Below are positions 10,339 to 22,897 of a stretch of DNA of 64,000 nucleotides, piece by piece. The stretch is from Cinnamomum chago (Eukaryota; Streptophyta; Magnoliopsida; Laurales; Lauraceae). The stretch is from positions 43,752,001-43,816,000 of the forward strand of contig CP142456.1 in assembly GCA_038049695.1 (NCBI GenBank), given 5' to 3'. The notes under the pieces were generated by a model that had not been told where the DNA came from, did not search any database, and was given only the letters and a program-made list of their open reading frames with translations. A program made the translations under genes and the position numbers. Each line of letters begins with the position of its first letter. Position 1 is the stretch's first letter.

Positions 10339-11608
10339 ATATATCCCCTATATATAGTCCTCAATTCCACCTCTTTTCCTATTTGAAATAGAAGTTTAAC
10401 TCCCATTACAAAATAGTGACCTTCTCTCTTTCTAGTCGCCATAGAAGTCTCACTTCCACAACAATTAGTAGATTTCCTTTCTAATTAAAATAGAAGTCCT
10501 ACTTCCATTAATAATTAGTAACTTACTATTACTACTATTAGAAGTCTCACCTCAAATAGAAATAGTGATCTTCCAATTCCTTCCTATTAGAGTTCAAGTA
10601 GAATTGGTATCTTTCTAATAACTTGGGCTAGCGTGGGGACCATTAGGGATTCCTTAGAAAACTGGCTCCAACTGAGACACGCGACCCCACATCTCATGTA
10701 CAATCCGGGCCCACATTTAATTGCAAATAACTCCACTATATAAACGCAATTGTACTCTAGTCTTAGGAATATATTACAATGAAGACCCTAAACTTCCTCA
10801 GTACCACAAGTAGGCCCCTCCATCTATATCCATGGATCAATTGGACCTATCCACCAAAATAGATCCATATCTTATTATCCTTGAGCCCCAATTAATTTTA
10901 GTAATCATTTGGTACCGGTCCAATTAACTCTTAATTGGAATGGGTGCGCACTTACCAATGATAAGTCCATTAATTGATACAAGGGGATATTAAAGATAGA
11001 TTCCATCTTGACCATTGAAGGTTCCCACAACTCTACTACCATGTATCCAAATCACCGAGGTGTTGACCTACAATTGGCCTCACTCGTTGGTGACTCAAAG
11101 CAAATGTATAGATAGAAACTTGAGTTCATTAATGTCTCAGGATTATGAGCCTATTGCTAGGGAATTATAAGAGCAGACCTTAAAGTAAAGACAGTGTACA
11201 TAAGGTGCTTCTCATGGTCCTTCAATACATCCAATGTACCAGCACCATGATCCAGAATCTTACATTCCGATGATCGAGACAAAGCACACTATCTCATAGT
11301 GATCAAAGTGTTGCAACCTTGTCAGATGAGATGCCCAATCTCATCACTGGTTGTGAAGATATTTAAGTATAAGATTTGCAATACATGTCTCTTGTATGTG
11401 GATCTCATCCATACACATGTATTACATCTAGTATACTTGTGGGCTCCGGTTCATCTCATGAACCATTATGTCATTCGTATTAGTTATGTGCAAACAAGTA
11501 ATAAAACACCATTCATCTCATGAAAGGAAAACATGATTGTATTGATAAATAAAGAAATTAATCAATTTATTACATCATATTCTTGGTATTGAGACCATAA
11601 AACTAACA
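10339..11608 (-). repeat. copia LTR fragment, minus orientation
   Basis: This is a reverse-oriented copy of the LTR at 29624-31370. Its sense start, TGTTAGTTTTATGG, is at 11608, and the match runs to the promoter area, where it is cut by the pol-less element at 10338. It includes the conserved block with GTTGCAACCTTGTCAGA and the GAAGTCTCACTTC dyads (10444-10456, 10493-10505, 10541-10553). The remaining LTR end and any internal sequence are missing on the left. At its right edge the LTR start directly touches gypsy pol, so it inserted into, or recombined with, that gene. Confidence 0.85.
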
Positions 11609-12069
11609 TTGTAAGACACCAATTCCTCTCAAACTGGCCATGACCACTGATTTTCTGCTCAATGCATCAGCTACAACATTCACTTTGCCTGGATGATACT
11701 TGATTGGGAAGTCATAATCTTTGATATACTCCATCCACCGTCTCTGTCTCATGTTTAAATCCTTCTGCGAGAACAAATACTGTAAACTTCGGTGATCTGA
11801 ATGGACCTCAAATTTCTCTCCATAGAGATAGTGTCTCCACATCTTCAATGCAAAAACAACTGCCACCAATTCCAAGTCATGAGTCGCATAGTTCTCCTCA
11901 TGGTCTTTCAACTATCTTGAGCCATAAGCAATCACATTGCCATCCTGCATCAATACACAACCTAGTCCCACATTCGAAGCATCTGTATAAACAATAAATC
12001 CGCCGCTGCCCGATGGTAATGTAAGGATTGGGGCTGTGGTTAACCTTCCTTTCAACTCTTGAAAACTTG
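11609..12069 (-). pseudogene. gypsy RNase H fragment of the split host element
   Basis: The minus-strand ORF 11603-11911 encodes Ty3/gypsy RNase H ([22 protein letters not shown], then [16 protein letters not shown], then [14 protein letters not shown]). The reading continues in degraded form to the target duplication ACTTG at 12065-12069. The partner sequence resumes at 22898, where the same pol gene continues with RT. The fragment ends at 11609 against the copia LTR, so the integrase part is lost. Confidence 0.9.
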
Positions 12070-15065
12070 TGTTAGATCCCGACCCAGACCAAGTCGATTA
12101 GTGTGCGATTAACATGTGTTTAGTCCTAAGTGGGTTTAGTGGTCGTTGGGTTAGAAGTAATTAGTTTAGTCTTGGACATAGCTTTGGGGATTTTTGAGAA
12201 CGTGTAGTACTAGTCAGACACACTCAGGAAGGCCTGAGCGCACATGTAAGTTTGGGAAGATCGTATCGGTTTCCGTGTGATTGTGATTTTGATTTCATTT
12301 GAATGATTTTTCGATGTGTTACAACTTTCGTCTTAAGCACATTCATGTTTGAAGCCCAAAAACCCAAGTTTTGGCCCAAAGAGGGTAAAATTGTCTTTTA
12401 TGCACAAATCTGGACACAATTTTCGAGATCTCAAAATCATGTCAAAAATATACTTTTTGGAAACTAGATTTTTTCGACGATCGTTTTATCCTTCTTCGTC
12501 GAAGTCATCCGAGGTCCACAAGATCATGTTTTCGTCGTTTCAAAGTTCATGTTGATTGGGGCCCATTGTATTCACTTAAGCCCCATCTCCCTCTCTTTTC
12601 ATTCACTTTACCAAATCTCTGCAACTTCCTTAACCTAGGGTTGAAAACCCCTCTTTCTTTTCCATCTTCCTCACCTTGCATGACATAGCTAGAGATCACC
12701 AAAGGAAATTCTAAGAATACCATCTTCTTCATCTCCTTGCAAGCTTTCCGTTGGTACCAATTTCGTGGAGTTTCTTGTGGGACAAGCTTTTCATTTTCTT
12801 TCTCCTCCCTTGTTTGACCTTGTCTAGGTAAGAGCTTCAAACCATACTTTTCATAAAGTCATCTTGTTTTCCATGTTACAAACCCTTTTGGTAAAATGGG
12901 TTTCTTGTTTTCAAGATTTGAGTGAGTTTTGTGTGGTTTCCATGGGTTTTTGTAGTCTTTGGATTGGCTTGAGTGAAGTACTTGGAGAAGAGTGTTTAGC
13001 TTGGGCAAGACAAGTAATCTTTATGGGTTCAATGTGCATGTGTATTTGATTCCATTGTTATTTTAGAAATCGTGCATTTGATATGTTTATAAGCTTCATG
13101 ATCATGTTTTCCTTGGATTGAATGTTTGAAATTGGGAAAAATGTGTGCTTTTTCCCTTGGAGAGCATGTAGGCTCAGGGAGTGCAAGTGGAATGAGGAAC
13201 AAGACGAAGGGAAGAAAGAAATGTGAAAATCTGCACTGAACTGCATTTCCTGTGCAGTTTCGGTCAGCCGTCGGTCGGCTGGCGGCTAGCCGAAATCCTC
13301 ATTTCGGTTAACCACGAGCTGACCGAGCTCGGCGGTTCCCTTTCCAGAAGCTGACGTTTCGCCAGGGAGTCACGGTCAGCTTGACGGTCAGCAAGTGGCT
13401 AGCCGCCATACCCCACCTCGGCTAACCGCTGGCCAACTGCGCATTGTCGGTTCCTTTTCCTGAGAGTTACATTTCAGACTGGATTTCCGCGATCAGCCCT
13501 ACGGTCACCGTACGGCTAACCGCCAAGTCTTAGTTCGGCTAACCGTATGCTAACCGCAGTCAGTTCGGTTCCTTTTCCAGAGGGCTATGTTGGACCTGGA
13601 TTTCCAGCGGTCAGCTCGTCGGTCAGCCGCCAGGCCTTAGTTCGGCTAGCCGACACCTGACCGCGAGGTGACCGAAATTGACAAATTTCCTGTTTTGAAG
13701 AGCCTTTACAAGAATGAAAAACTAGAACATGTTAGTGGCCTTTAGCCTGATATTATGTACTCGAAACCCAAGATGTGCTTGAACTTCTGGGGCACCAATT
13801 CCATTTTTAATTCCAACATCTGGGCTTCGGCTGCACAACAATAAACCAAAGGTCCTTGCATGAGCTTGATAGGCTTTGTATTCGTACTTTGGCTACGATA
13901 TAATGAATATCATCGTGTACTCGTTTTGAAGTTTAAGTACAAGCTAGTTTTGAAGACGTGTTCCAAGAAAAAGGGGATCACTTCCTAAGCGTGTTATGCA
14001 TATTAATTATGCCCTTGCTAGTCGTGTTCATCGTGTTTTGATAAGTGATTTCCCCCTTTTTATCTCGACAAGTTTTGATAGTGTTTCGCGTGTTTTGTGC
14101 ATTCATGAATTTAGTAACACCACCGAGCTTGGACTGCCCTTTCAGTTTGATCCACTGTCTGGGGGTCCTTAAACATGTGGATTGTCTGTAGACTGGTCGT
14201 GTATTTATTACACATCGTGCGTGTCCGGTTCCGCGGCCGGAATTCCCGTCTTTGTGGGAAATTGTGTCGTGATTATATTATGTATATCGTGCTTGTCGTG
14301 CGTGCTTGCTCTTTTCATTATATAAATGATAGAGAAAGGATGGACTCTTTGTGGATTGTAACTATTCATGATATATTATGTACTCATGCTAGTTTGTTTC
14401 AGTATCTCAGCTCAGTTAAATATTTCTGCAAATGTATCTCAGTTATTATAGTATTTCACATCAAGGATTTATTATATGTTTCTAAAATGGTTATTGTTTC
14501 ATGCTTGCACCTAAATTGATTACCTGCCAAACCGTTGTGTTTGACCCTTTTTTGTTGGTGCCCAGGTGCAGGAGACGTTACCTTTGAGGAGGAGCGTCAG
14601 GAGGAGGCTTGTGAGCCGACCCCTGTGAGAGAGTGGCAGCCCAACGATGTCATCTAGACGTCGGGCGGGTTCTCGAGTCTCGTCATCTTTGTCCTAGGGT
14701 TCTTTTGATTATTTTGGAGAAGTGTATTGGCCTCTGTTGGCCTCTTATGGATTGTACCTAAAACTTAACTTACCTTGGTGATAGTTTTATAACTTGAACT
14801 TAATGGAAATGTCATGTTAGCTTCTTTCTTTGATACTATGTCTTGTTATTATTTCGTCATGGCACTTAAATACTTTATTGGTGCTCAGCTTGATGTGTTT
14901 TGCTACACGCTTCCCCATACTTGATCGTGTGAGTCAGATTCCGCGTGTCCTTGGGAATCCTCACCGCGGGAACCTGTGGGAAAGCAAAATCTTCAATAGT
15001 AATTGGAACAGTCAACCATCATCGACACGTCGCGGGCCCGGGGGATCCGTTCCGGGATCGCGACA
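12070..15065 (+). repeat. 5' LTR of the complete-length gypsy element
   Basis: A TG...CA bounded LTR. Landmarks in order are the palindrome cluster (13256-13675), a TATA-like TATATAAAT near 14317-14325, the conserved block around GGTGCCCAGGTGCAGGAGACG (near 14557-14579) and a GGCCTCTGTTGGCCTCTTATGG block near 14731. The last two blocks recur in other gypsy LTRs of this window. The 3' end has the GC-rich CGGGCCCGGGGGATCC run. Confidence 0.95.
13256..13675 (+). promoter_or_regulatory. CGGYTARCCG palindrome array in gypsy U3
   Basis: Roughly a dozen copies of CGGCTAGCCG or CGGCTAACCG, alternating with CGGTCAGC half-sites, lie in 420 bp (perfect palindromes at 13283-13292 and 13643-13652). The 3' LTR has the same array at about 21115-21515, where one short unit is missing. 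The array lies about 650 bp upstream of the likely TATA box. I infer a cis-regulatory or RNA-structural role. No known factor can be named. Confidence 0.6.
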
Positions 15066-15226
15066 GGACTGGTATCAGAGCGGGACATGTTTCAGGCACT
15101 TAAAAGAAACTAGAAAGGTCTTAGGAACGTGGCGAGGATTCGTGAATTCGATAGATTCGTTGTTATAGGACCTTAGAAACCTTTGTACCATGATTATTGT
15201 GTACTAACTCTTTGTTTTACAACAAT

Positions 15227-16126
15227 ATGCCTCCAAGAAAAGCTCCAAATCATCATGCTTCAGGCAGTAATCAGAATGAGTCAGATGTATCTGAGACACC
15301 AACAGCCACACAGTTTCAAGAACTGATGCAAGGCATGATAGCACAACAAAGACAGGCTAATGAGAACCAAGCCAGATTTCAAGAGCAGTTAGCTAAGAAG
15401 GATGATGAAATGGCACAAGTTCAAAGGCAGTTGTTGGAAGTACTTCAGAACAGGAATGTAGCACCACCCGTGGGTCCACAGATTGTTATTCAAAATAGGG
15501 ATCCTAACCCTAATGCACTATTTGAGAAGTTTAGGAAGAGAGCACCGAAGGAATTTTCGGGCAATGAGGACCCGTTGGTGGCAGATGACTGGCTAGTCAA
15601 TATGGAGAAGATCTTTGATTTCTTCATGTGCACGGGTATACAGAAGGTCAACCTCACAGCTTCACTATTCTATGGGCTTGCAGACCGGTGGTGGCAAACA
15701 GTCAAGGATCCTTATGCAGTGATGGCTGACGATGAGGCATGGGCAGCATTCAAAATACAGTTTCAAGATAAATATATTCCCTCTCATGTCAAGAGGCAGA
15801 AGGCTATCGAATTTCAGCAGCTCAAGCAGGGTAGCATGACGGTGCTAGACTATGTCACCAAATTTGAGAGATTGGCTAGATATGCTACCGAGCTTATTGA
15901 CACCGAAAGGAAGAAGATAACTAAGTTTTTGGAAGGGTTGAATCTGATCATCATGAGAGATGTCATAAGAGTAGTACCTCCAGCTACATATGATGAGGCA
16001 GTCAAGCGGGCATATACATTTGAATATATTAATAACATGATTGTTCAGGACAGGAAACATCAATATCGCAGCAGAATCAGAGACAGCAGCAGGGCAAGAA
16101 GCCAAGGCAAGAACAAGGTCATGTGA
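15227..16126 (+). CDS. gag: gypsy Gag, capsid part
   Basis: Structural protein that packages element RNA. The start chosen is ATG 15227 (MPPRKAPN), because the sister copy also starts MRPRKFPN at this point. A glutamine-rich coiled coil spans about residues 25-75. The retrotransposon gag domain follows (WLVNMEKIFDFF, ASLFYGLADRWWQT, KQGSMTVLDYVTKFERLARYA). Near 16065 the frame shifts. The true continuation is the overlapping frame containing QQNQRQQQGKKPRQEQG, which reaches the zinc knuckles. The last 20 or so codons of this ORF, up to the TGA, are therefore out of frame. Confidence 0.9.
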   Translation: MPPRKAPNHHASGSNQNESDVSETPTATQFQELMQGMIAQQRQANENQARFQEQLAKKDDEMAQVQRQLLEVLQNRNVAPPVGPQIVIQNRDPNPNALFEKFRKRAPKEFSGNEDPLVADDWLVNMEKIFDFFMCTGIQKVNLTASLFYGLADRWWQTVKDPYAVMADDEAWAAFKIQFQDKYIPSHVKRQKAIEFQQLKQGSMTVLDYVTKFERLARYATELIDTERKKITKFLEGLNLIIMRDVIRVVPPATYDEAVKRAYTFEYINNMIVQDRKHQYRSRIRDSSRARSQGKNKVM

Positions 16127-16890
16127 GGCAGGGTTGTGGCCATTGTGGAAAGAATCATGAGACACACGAATGTCGTAAGGCCATGGGTGCCTGTTTCAAG
16201 TGTGGGGCCATGAACCATGCAATCAAGGATTGCCCACTACTTCAGAACCAAGGGAACAGAAACCAGCAGCAGAGACAAGTAGCTCCTCAGAACCAAGCAC
16301 CAGTTCAGAATCAGATTAGACCACCTCAGCAGCAGCAACAGGCTAGGCAACCAGCACAGAGTCAGAATGCTCGTCCTCCACAGCAGAATAGGCATGGCCA
16401 AGGAAGGCAGAACCATGTACCGAACATACTACAGATGCATGGACGTTTGTATTATCTCAACCGTGCAGATGCTGAAGCTGCAGGAGACGTGGTGGAAGGT
16501 AAACTCCTTGTCTGTGGGGTAGAAGCCCAGATTTTATTTGATCCTGGATCCACACATTCCTTTGCATCTCCTAGTTTTGCTAAGTTGATTGATGCACCAT
16601 GTAGTGAGTTGGATTACATTTTAGTAGTGACCACTCCAGTAGGGAAGCAAGTTGTGTGTAGGACCCATTACCCTAGTTGTACAGTTTTGTTAGGAGATGT
16701 TAATCTACCGGCCAACCTCATAGTTTTGGACATGCATGATTTTGATGTCATTTTAGGCATGGATTGGTTAGAAGCATATCATGCCACTATGGATTGTTTT
16801 AGTAACCATCACATTCAGATTCCAAGGACCACAGGCAGAATTGAAATTTCAGGGGAACAGAATCTCAGGCAGGGTTTATTTCAGTTTTGA
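16123..16890 (+). CDS. gypsy Gag C-terminus (zinc knuckle) and aspartic protease
   Basis: The ORF opens in the frame that continues Gag. A zinc-binding [13 protein letters not shown] and a canonical CX2CX4HX4C knuckle ([14 protein letters not shown]) lie in the first 50 residues, followed by a Q/P-rich linker. The retroviral-type protease has the active-site motif FDPGSTHSF (near residue 145) and the flap-like VILGMDWL (near 210). DPGS instead of DTGA is usual for this lineage. The frame is lost at about 16870 by a small deletion relative to the sister copy, before RT begins. Confidence 0.9.
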   Translation: MRQGCGHCGKNHETHECRKAMGACFKCGAMNHAIKDCPLLQNQGNRNQQQRQVAPQNQAPVQNQIRPPQQQQQARQPAQSQNARPPQQNRHGQGRQNHVPNILQMHGRLYYLNRADAEAAGDVVEGKLLVCGVEAQILFDPGSTHSFASPSFAKLIDAPCSELDYILVVTTPVGKQVVCRTHYPSCTVLLGDVNLPANLIVLDMHDFDVILGMDWLEAYHATMDCFSNHHIQIPRTTGRIEISGEQNLRQGLFQF

Positions 16891-19370
16891 AGGCAAGCAG
16901 ATTAGTTCAGAGTGGATGCCAGGCATTTATTGCGTTTATCACGGATGATAAACAGTCCCAAGGGGTGGAGGATATCCCCATTGTGTGTGAGTTTCCGGAT
17001 GTTTTTCTAGAAGAAATCCCGGGTTTACCACCAATTAGAGAAGTTGAGTTCACAATTGAGATCCTTCCAGGGACAGCTCCGATCTCGATTGCACCATATA
17101 GGATGGCTCTAGCAGAGATGGGTGAGCTAAAGCTCCAATTGCAGGATTTGTTGAGCAAAGGTTTTATTAGGCCAAGTGTTTCACCGTGGGGAGCACCGGT
17201 GCTATTTGTGAAGAAGAAGGATGGGAGTTTGAGAATGTGCATCGACTACAGGAAGTTGAACCATGTGACTGTGAAGAACAAGTACCCTTTGCCAAGGATA
17301 GACGAATTGTTTGACCAATTGCAAGGAGCAGCCTATTTTCCCAAGATAGACTTGAGGTCAGGGTACCATCAGTTGAGAGTTAGAGACTCAGATGTTCAGA
17401 AGATAGCCTTTAGGACACGATATGGGCACTATGAGTTTTTAGTGATGCCCTTTGGTTTGACAAATGCACCCGCAGTCTTTATGGCTTTGATGAACAAGGT
17501 CTTTGCACCTTATTTGGATCACTCCACAGTAGTGTTTATTGATGATGTCCTTGTGTATTCCAAGAGTAAGAAGGAGCATGAAGAACATTTGAGGACAGCG
17601 TTGCAGCTCTTGAGGGACAACCAGTTATATGTAAAACTCAGTAAGTGTGAATTTTGGTTAGAGCAAGTTGTTTTTCTAGGCCACATAATCTCCAGAGAAG
17701 GTTTAGCAGTTGATCCAGCTAAGATAGAGGCAGTTGTTAGTTGGACAAGGCCAAGCAGTGTGACAGAAATTAGAAGCTTTTTGGGGTTAGCAGGATATTA
17801 CAGAAGATTTGTACAAGGTTTTTCGTCCATTGCAGCCCCGCTGACAAAATTAACCCTGAAGAATGTCCCATTTATTTGGACCGAACAGTGTGAAACGAGT
17901 TTTCAAGAGTTGAAAGGAAGGTTAACCACCGCCCCAATCCTTACATTACCCTCGAGCAACGGTGGATTTATTGTTTACACAGATGCTTCGAATGTGGGAC
18001 TGGGTTGTGTATTGATGCAAGATGACAAGGTGATTGCTTATGGCTCGAGACAGTTGAAGGACCATGAGAAGGATTATGAGACTCACGAATTGGAGTTGGC
18101 AGCAGTTGTTTTCGCATTGAAGATGTGGAGACACTACCTCTATGGAGAGAAATTTGAGGTCCATTCAGATCACAGAAGTTTGCAGTATTTGTTCTCACAG
18201 AAGGATTTGAATATGAGGCAGAGAAGGTGGATGGCGTATATCAAAGACTATGACTTTCCCATCAAGTATCATCCAGGCAAAGTGAATGTGGTAGTAGATG
18301 CCTTGAGCAGAAAATCAGTAGTGATGGCCAGTTTGAGAGGAATGGGTGTCTTGCAGCAGTTTGAAGAGTTGGGTGTAGAAGTGCAAACCCTGAGATTGGG
18401 TGCGATGTTAGCAAACATGACAGTATCAGAACCTACCTTCATCCAGAAGATCAAGGAAAGTCAGTTGCAAGACCCAGACTTGGCTAAGATAGTAGAGGTT
18501 ATCGCAGAACGTCCCGATTTCAAGATGGTGAATGGGATATTGTATTTCCGTGACCGGTTGTGTGTGCCAAATGTGGATGATTTGAAGAGCGAAATAATGA
18601 ATGAAGCTCACAGCACGAGATATTCTATGCATCCGGGTAGCACGAAGATGTACCACAATTTGACGAATAGATTTTGGTGGAACAACATGAAGAGAGAGAT
18701 AGCAGCTTTTGTGTCTCGTTGTCTAACTTGTCAGTCGATTAAGGCAGAGCATCAGAAGCCTCCAGGTTTGTTACAACCTTTGGAGATCCCGGAGTGGAAG
18801 TGGGAGCACATTACCATGGATTTCGTTTCCGGTTTGCCTAATACCAAGAAGGGAAATAATGCAATTTGGATCATTGTAGATCGTCTGACAAAGTCTGCTC
18901 ACTTCCTTCCGATGAAGACAGGGAACATGATGCATATGGCACCACTTACGAAGTTATTTGTTGATGAGATTGTTAGTAAACATGGTCAGCCCGTCTCCAT
19001 TACTTCAGACAGAGACAGTAGGTTTGTTTCAAAGTTTTGGAAAACTCTTCATGAGTCGATGGGTACCAAACTTCGGTTCAGTACAGCTTATCATCCTCCG
19101 ACAGATGGTCAGTCAGAAAGGACGATACAGACGCTCGAAGACATGTTGCGTGCTTGTGTACTGGACTTCAAGATTCAGTGGGATGAGTGCTTACCTCTTT
19201 GTGAATTTGCTTATAACAATAGTTACCACTCGAGCATCGGTATGGCACCTTTTGAGGCACTTTATGGTAGAAGATGCAGAACTCCGGTTTGCTGGGAAGA
19301 AGTCGGTGAACGTAGTTTTCATGGACAGACGATAGTTGGAGAGACAAGTGACAAGGTCAAGCTGATTTAG
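16887..19370 (+). CDS. pol: gypsy RT, RNase H and integrase polyprotein
   Basis: Eight hundred and twenty-seven codons. RT spans about residues 90-310 ([23 protein letters not shown], the catalytic [10 protein letters not shown]). RNase H spans 355-475 ([12 protein letters not shown], then [11 protein letters not shown]). The integrase H2C2 finger lies at 570-620 (H...H...CLTCQ). The integrase core has D near 643, D near 707 and E near 742 (DFVSGLP, SDRDSRF, QSERTI). The ORF ends at TAG 19368-19370, where relatives have glutamine, so integrase is truncated before its C-terminal domain. RT, RNase H and the integrase core look intact, so this protein could be enzymatically competent in part. 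Confidence 0.95.
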   Translation: MKASRLVQSGCQAFIAFITDDKQSQGVEDIPIVCEFPDVFLEEIPGLPPIREVEFTIEILPGTAPISIAPYRMALAEMGELKLQLQDLLSKGFIRPSVSPWGAPVLFVKKKDGSLRMCIDYRKLNHVTVKNKYPLPRIDELFDQLQGAAYFPKIDLRSGYHQLRVRDSDVQKIAFRTRYGHYEFLVMPFGLTNAPAVFMALMNKVFAPYLDHSTVVFIDDVLVYSKSKKEHEEHLRTALQLLRDNQLYVKLSKCEFWLEQVVFLGHIISREGLAVDPAKIEAVVSWTRPSSVTEIRSFLGLAGYYRRFVQGFSSIAAPLTKLTLKNVPFIWTEQCETSFQELKGRLTTAPILTLPSSNGGFIVYTDASNVGLGCVLMQDDKVIAYGSRQLKDHEKDYETHELELAAVVFALKMWRHYLYGEKFEVHSDHRSLQYLFSQKDLNMRQRRWMAYIKDYDFPIKYHPGKVNVVVDALSRKSVVMASLRGMGVLQQFEELGVEVQTLRLGAMLANMTVSEPTFIQKIKESQLQDPDLAKIVEVIAERPDFKMVNGILYFRDRLCVPNVDDLKSEIMNEAHSTRYSMHPGSTKMYHNLTNRFWWNNMKREIAAFVSRCLTCQSIKAEHQKPPGLLQPLEIPEWKWEHITMDFVSGLPNTKKGNNAIWIIVDRLTKSAHFLPMKTGNMMHMAPLTKLFVDEIVSKHGQPVSITSDRDSRFVSKFWKTLHESMGTKLRFSTAYHPPTDGQSERTIQTLEDMLRACVLDFKIQWDECLPLCEFAYNNSYHSSIGMAPFEALYGRRCRTPVCWEEVGERSFHGQTIVGETSDKVKLI

Positions 19371-19872
19371 GAACGTTTGAAGATCGCCCGTAGTAGGCAG
19401 AAGAGTTATGCAGATACTCGCCGAAGAGAATTACAGTTTCAAGTGGGTGACAAGGTGTTTTTGAAGATCTCACCAGTTAGCGGACCTTGAGATTCGGACA
19501 GAAGGGCAAATTGTCTAGAAGGTTTATTAGTCCGTACGAGATTTTGAGCAAGATTGGAGATGTTGCTTATAGACTTGCGTTACCGCCGGAATTCTCCGGG
19601 TACACAATGTTTTTCATGTCTCTATGCTCAAGAAATATGTCTTTTGTCCCGCACACATTCTACAGCATGAGCCTTTAGAGATTTGGGAAGATGCGTCGTA
19701 TGTGGAAAGACCGATCAAGATCATTGATACCAAGGAGCAAGAATTGAGAAACCGGACCATTCATTGGGTCAAGGTACTTTGGGAAAATCACGAGCCAGAG
19801 GAAGCCACCTATGAATTGAGAGAGCAAGTGCAGAGGAAGTATCCACATCTTTTACCAGAGGTAATTGTTTGA
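19371..19872 (+). pseudogene. gypsy integrase C-terminal domain and chromodomain, frameshifted
   Basis: The protein continues after the TAG (ERLKIARSRQKSYADTRRR), shifts frame at about 19485 into LRFGQKGKLSRRFISPYEIL, and shifts again near 19600. The last frame carries a chromodomain-like tail (VERPIKIIDTKEQELRNR, then HWVKVLWENHEPEEATYELR). That tail places the element among the Tekay/Del chromoviruses, whose chromodomain directs insertion to particular chromatin. The stop at 19870-19872 is 37 bp before the 3' LTR. Confidence 0.9.
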
Positions 19873-19909
19873 TTTATTTGGTGGACCAAATATCCTAAGG
19901 GGTGGAGGA

Positions 19910-22897
19910 TGTTAGATCCCGACCCAGACCAAGTCGATTAGTGTGCGATTAGTATGTGTTTAGTCCTAAGTGGGTTTAGAGGTCGTTGGGTTAGAAGTAA
20001 TTAGTTTACTCTTGGACATAACTTTGGGGATTTTTGAGAACGTGTAGTACTAGTCAGACACACTCAGGAAGGCCTGAGCGCACGTGTAAGTTTGGGAAGA
20101 TCGTATCGGTTTCCGTGTGATTGTGATTTTGATTTCATTTGAATGATTTTTCGATGTGTTACAACTTTCGTCTTAAGCACATTCATGTTTGAAGCCCAAA
20201 AACCCAAGTTTTGGCCCAAAGAGGGTAAAATTGTCTTTTATGCACAAATCTGGACACAATTTTCGAGATCTCAAAACCATGTCAAAAATATACTTTTTGG
20301 AAACTAGATTTTTTCGATGATCGTTTTGTCCTTCTTCGTCGAAGTCATCCGAGGTCCACAAGATCATGTTTTCGTCGTTTCAAAGTTCATGTTGATTGGG
20401 GCCCATTGTATTCACTTAAGCCCCATCTCCCTCTCTTTTCATTCACTTTACCAAATCACTGCAACTTCCTTAACCTAGGGTTGAAAACCCCTCTTTCTTT
20501 TCCATCTTCCTCACCTTGCATGACATAGCTAGAGATCACCAAAGGAAATTCTAAGAATACCATCTTCTTCATCTCCTTGCAAGCTTTCCGTTGGTACCAA
20601 TTTCGTGGAGTTTCTTGTGGGACAAGCTCTTCATTTTCTTTCTCCTCCCTTGTTTGACCTTCTCTAGGTAAGAGCTTCAAACCATCCTTTTCATAAAGTC
20701 TTTTTAGTTCCTTAAAGATCTTGTTTTCCATGTTACAAACCCTTTTGGTAAAATGGGTTTCTTGTTTTCAAGATTTGAGTGAGTTTTGTGTGGTTTCCAT
20801 GGGTTTTTGTAGTCTTTGGATTGGCTTGAGTGAAGTGCTTGGAGAAGAGTGTTTAGCTTGGGCAAGGCAAGTAATCTTTATGGGTTCAATGTGCATGTGT
20901 ATTTGATTCCATTGTTATTTTAGAAATCGTGCATTTGATATGTTTATAAGCTTCATGATCATGTTTTCCTTGGATTGAATGTTTGAAATTAGGAAAAATG
21001 TGTGTTTTGTCCCTTCGAGAGCATGTAGGCTCAGGGAGTGCAAGTGGAATGAGGAACAAGAAGAAGGGAAGAAAGAAATGTGAAAATCTGCACTGAACTG
21101 CATTTCCCGTGCAGTTTCGGTCAGCCGTCGGTCGGCTGGCGGCTAGCCGAAATCCTCATTTCGGTTAACCACGAGCTGACCGAGCTCGACGGTTCCCTTT
21201 CCAGAAGCTGGCATTTCGTCAGGGAGTTACGGTCAGCGAGCGGCTAGCCGCCATACCCCATCTCGGCTAACCGCTGGCCAACCGCGCGTTGTCGGTTCCT
21301 TTTCCCGAGAGTTACATTTCAGACTAGATTTCCACGGTCAGCCCTACGGTCACCTGACGGCTAACCGCCAAGTCTCAGTTTGGCTAACCGTAAGCTAACC
21401 GCAGTCAGTTCGGTTCCTTTTCCAGAGGGCTGTGTTGGACATGGATTTCCAGCGGTCAGCCCCCAGGCCTTAGTTCGGCTAGCCGACACCTGACCGCGAG
21501 GTGACCGAAATTGACAAATTTCCTGTTTTGAAGAGCCTTTACAAGAATGAAAAACTAGAACATGTTAGTGGCCTTTAGCCTGATATTATGTACTCGAAAC
21601 CCAAGATGTCCTTGAACTTCTGGGGCACCAATTCCGTTTTTAATTCCAACATATGGGCTTCGGCTGCACAACGATCAACCAAAGGTCCTTGCATGAGCTT
21701 GATAGGCTTTGTATTCATACTTTGGTTTCAATATAATGAATATCATCGTGTACTCGTTTTGAAGTTTAAGTACAAGCTAGTTTTGAAGACGTATTTCAAG
21801 AAAAAGGGGATCACTTCCTAAGCGTGTTATGCATATTAATTATGCCCTTGCTAGTCGTGTTCATCGTGTTTTGATAAGTGATTTCCCCCTTTTTATCTCG
21901 GCAAGTTTTAATAGTGTTTCGCGTGTTTTGTGCATTCATGAATTTAGTAACACCACCGAGCTTGGACTGCCCTTTCAGTTTGATCCACTGTCTGGGGGTC
22001 CTTAAACATGTGGACTGTCTGTAGACTGGTCGTGTATTTATTACACATCGTGCGTGTCCGGTTCCGCGGCCGGAATTCCCGTCTTTATGGGAAATTGTGT
22101 CGTGATTATATTATGTATATCGTGCTTGTCGTGCGTGCTTGCTCTTTTCATTATATAAATGATAGAGAAAGGATGGGCTCTTTGTGGATTGTAACTATTC
22201 ATGATATATTATGTACCCATGCTAGTTTGTTTCAGTACCTCAGCTCAGTTAAATATTTCTGCAAATGTATCTCAGTTATTATAGTATTTCACATCAAGGA
22301 TTTATTATATGTTTCTAAAACGTTTATTGTTTCATGCTTGCACCTAAGTTGATTACCTGCCAAACCGTTGTGTTTGACCCTTGTTTGTTGGTGCCCAGGT
22401 GCAGGAGACGTTACCTTTGAGGAGGAGCGTCAGGAGGAGGCTTGTGAGCCGACCCCTGTGAGAGAGTGGCAGCCCAACGATGTCATCTAGACGTCGGGCG
22501 GGTTCTCGAGTCTCGTCATCTTTGTCCTAGGGTTCTTTTGATTATTTTGGAGAAGTGTATTGGCCTTTGTTGGCCTCTTATGGGTTGTACCTAAAACTTA
22601 ACTTACCTTGGTGATAGTTTTATAACTTGAACTTAATGGAAATGCCATGTTAGCTTCTTTCTTTGATACTATGTCTTGTTATTATTCGTCATGGCACTTA
22701 AATACTTTATTGGTGCTCAGCTTGATGTGTTTTGCTACACGCTTCCGCATACTTGATCGTGTGAGTCAGATTCCGCTTGTCCTTGGGAATCCTCACTGCG
22801 GGAACCTTTGGGAAAGCAAAATCTTCAATAGTAATTGGAACAATCAACCATCATCGACACGTCGCGGGCCCGGGGGATCCGTTCCGGGGTCGCGACA
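19910..22897 (+). repeat. 3' LTR of the complete-length gypsy element
   Basis: Directly repeats 12070-15065 with scattered substitutions and small indels, including a shortened palindrome array near 21230 and 21460. It is preceded by the purine tract AAGGGGTGGAGGA and followed by the duplication ACTTG. Confidence 0.95.

Larger units (their letters stand above)
12070..22897 (+). mobile_element. complete-length Ty3/gypsy chromovirus, Tekay/Del-like, defective
   Basis: The LTRs span 12070-15065 (2996 bp) and 19910-22897 (2988 bp), both TGTTAGATCCCGACCC to GCGACA, with the target duplication ACTTG on both sides (12065-12069, 22898-22902). The primer-binding site TGGTATCAGAGC is at 15070-15081 and the purine tract AAGGGGTGGAGGA ends at 19909. 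Gag, protease, RT, RNase H, integrase and chromodomain follow in gypsy order but are broken by frameshifts and one stop. It inserted in opposite orientation into the RNase H region of a relative. By eye the LTRs differ by a few percent, so this is not a brand-new insertion. Confidence 0.96.

Noticed and set aside
13256..13675. CRISPR-like array
   Set aside because: The repeats are short palindromes with variable spacing and no unique spacers of constant length, and this is eukaryotic DNA.
15070..15081. tRNA gene suggested by TGGTATCAGAGC
   Set aside because: Only the primer-binding 3' end of tRNA-Met is matched, directly after an LTR; there is no cloverleaf.
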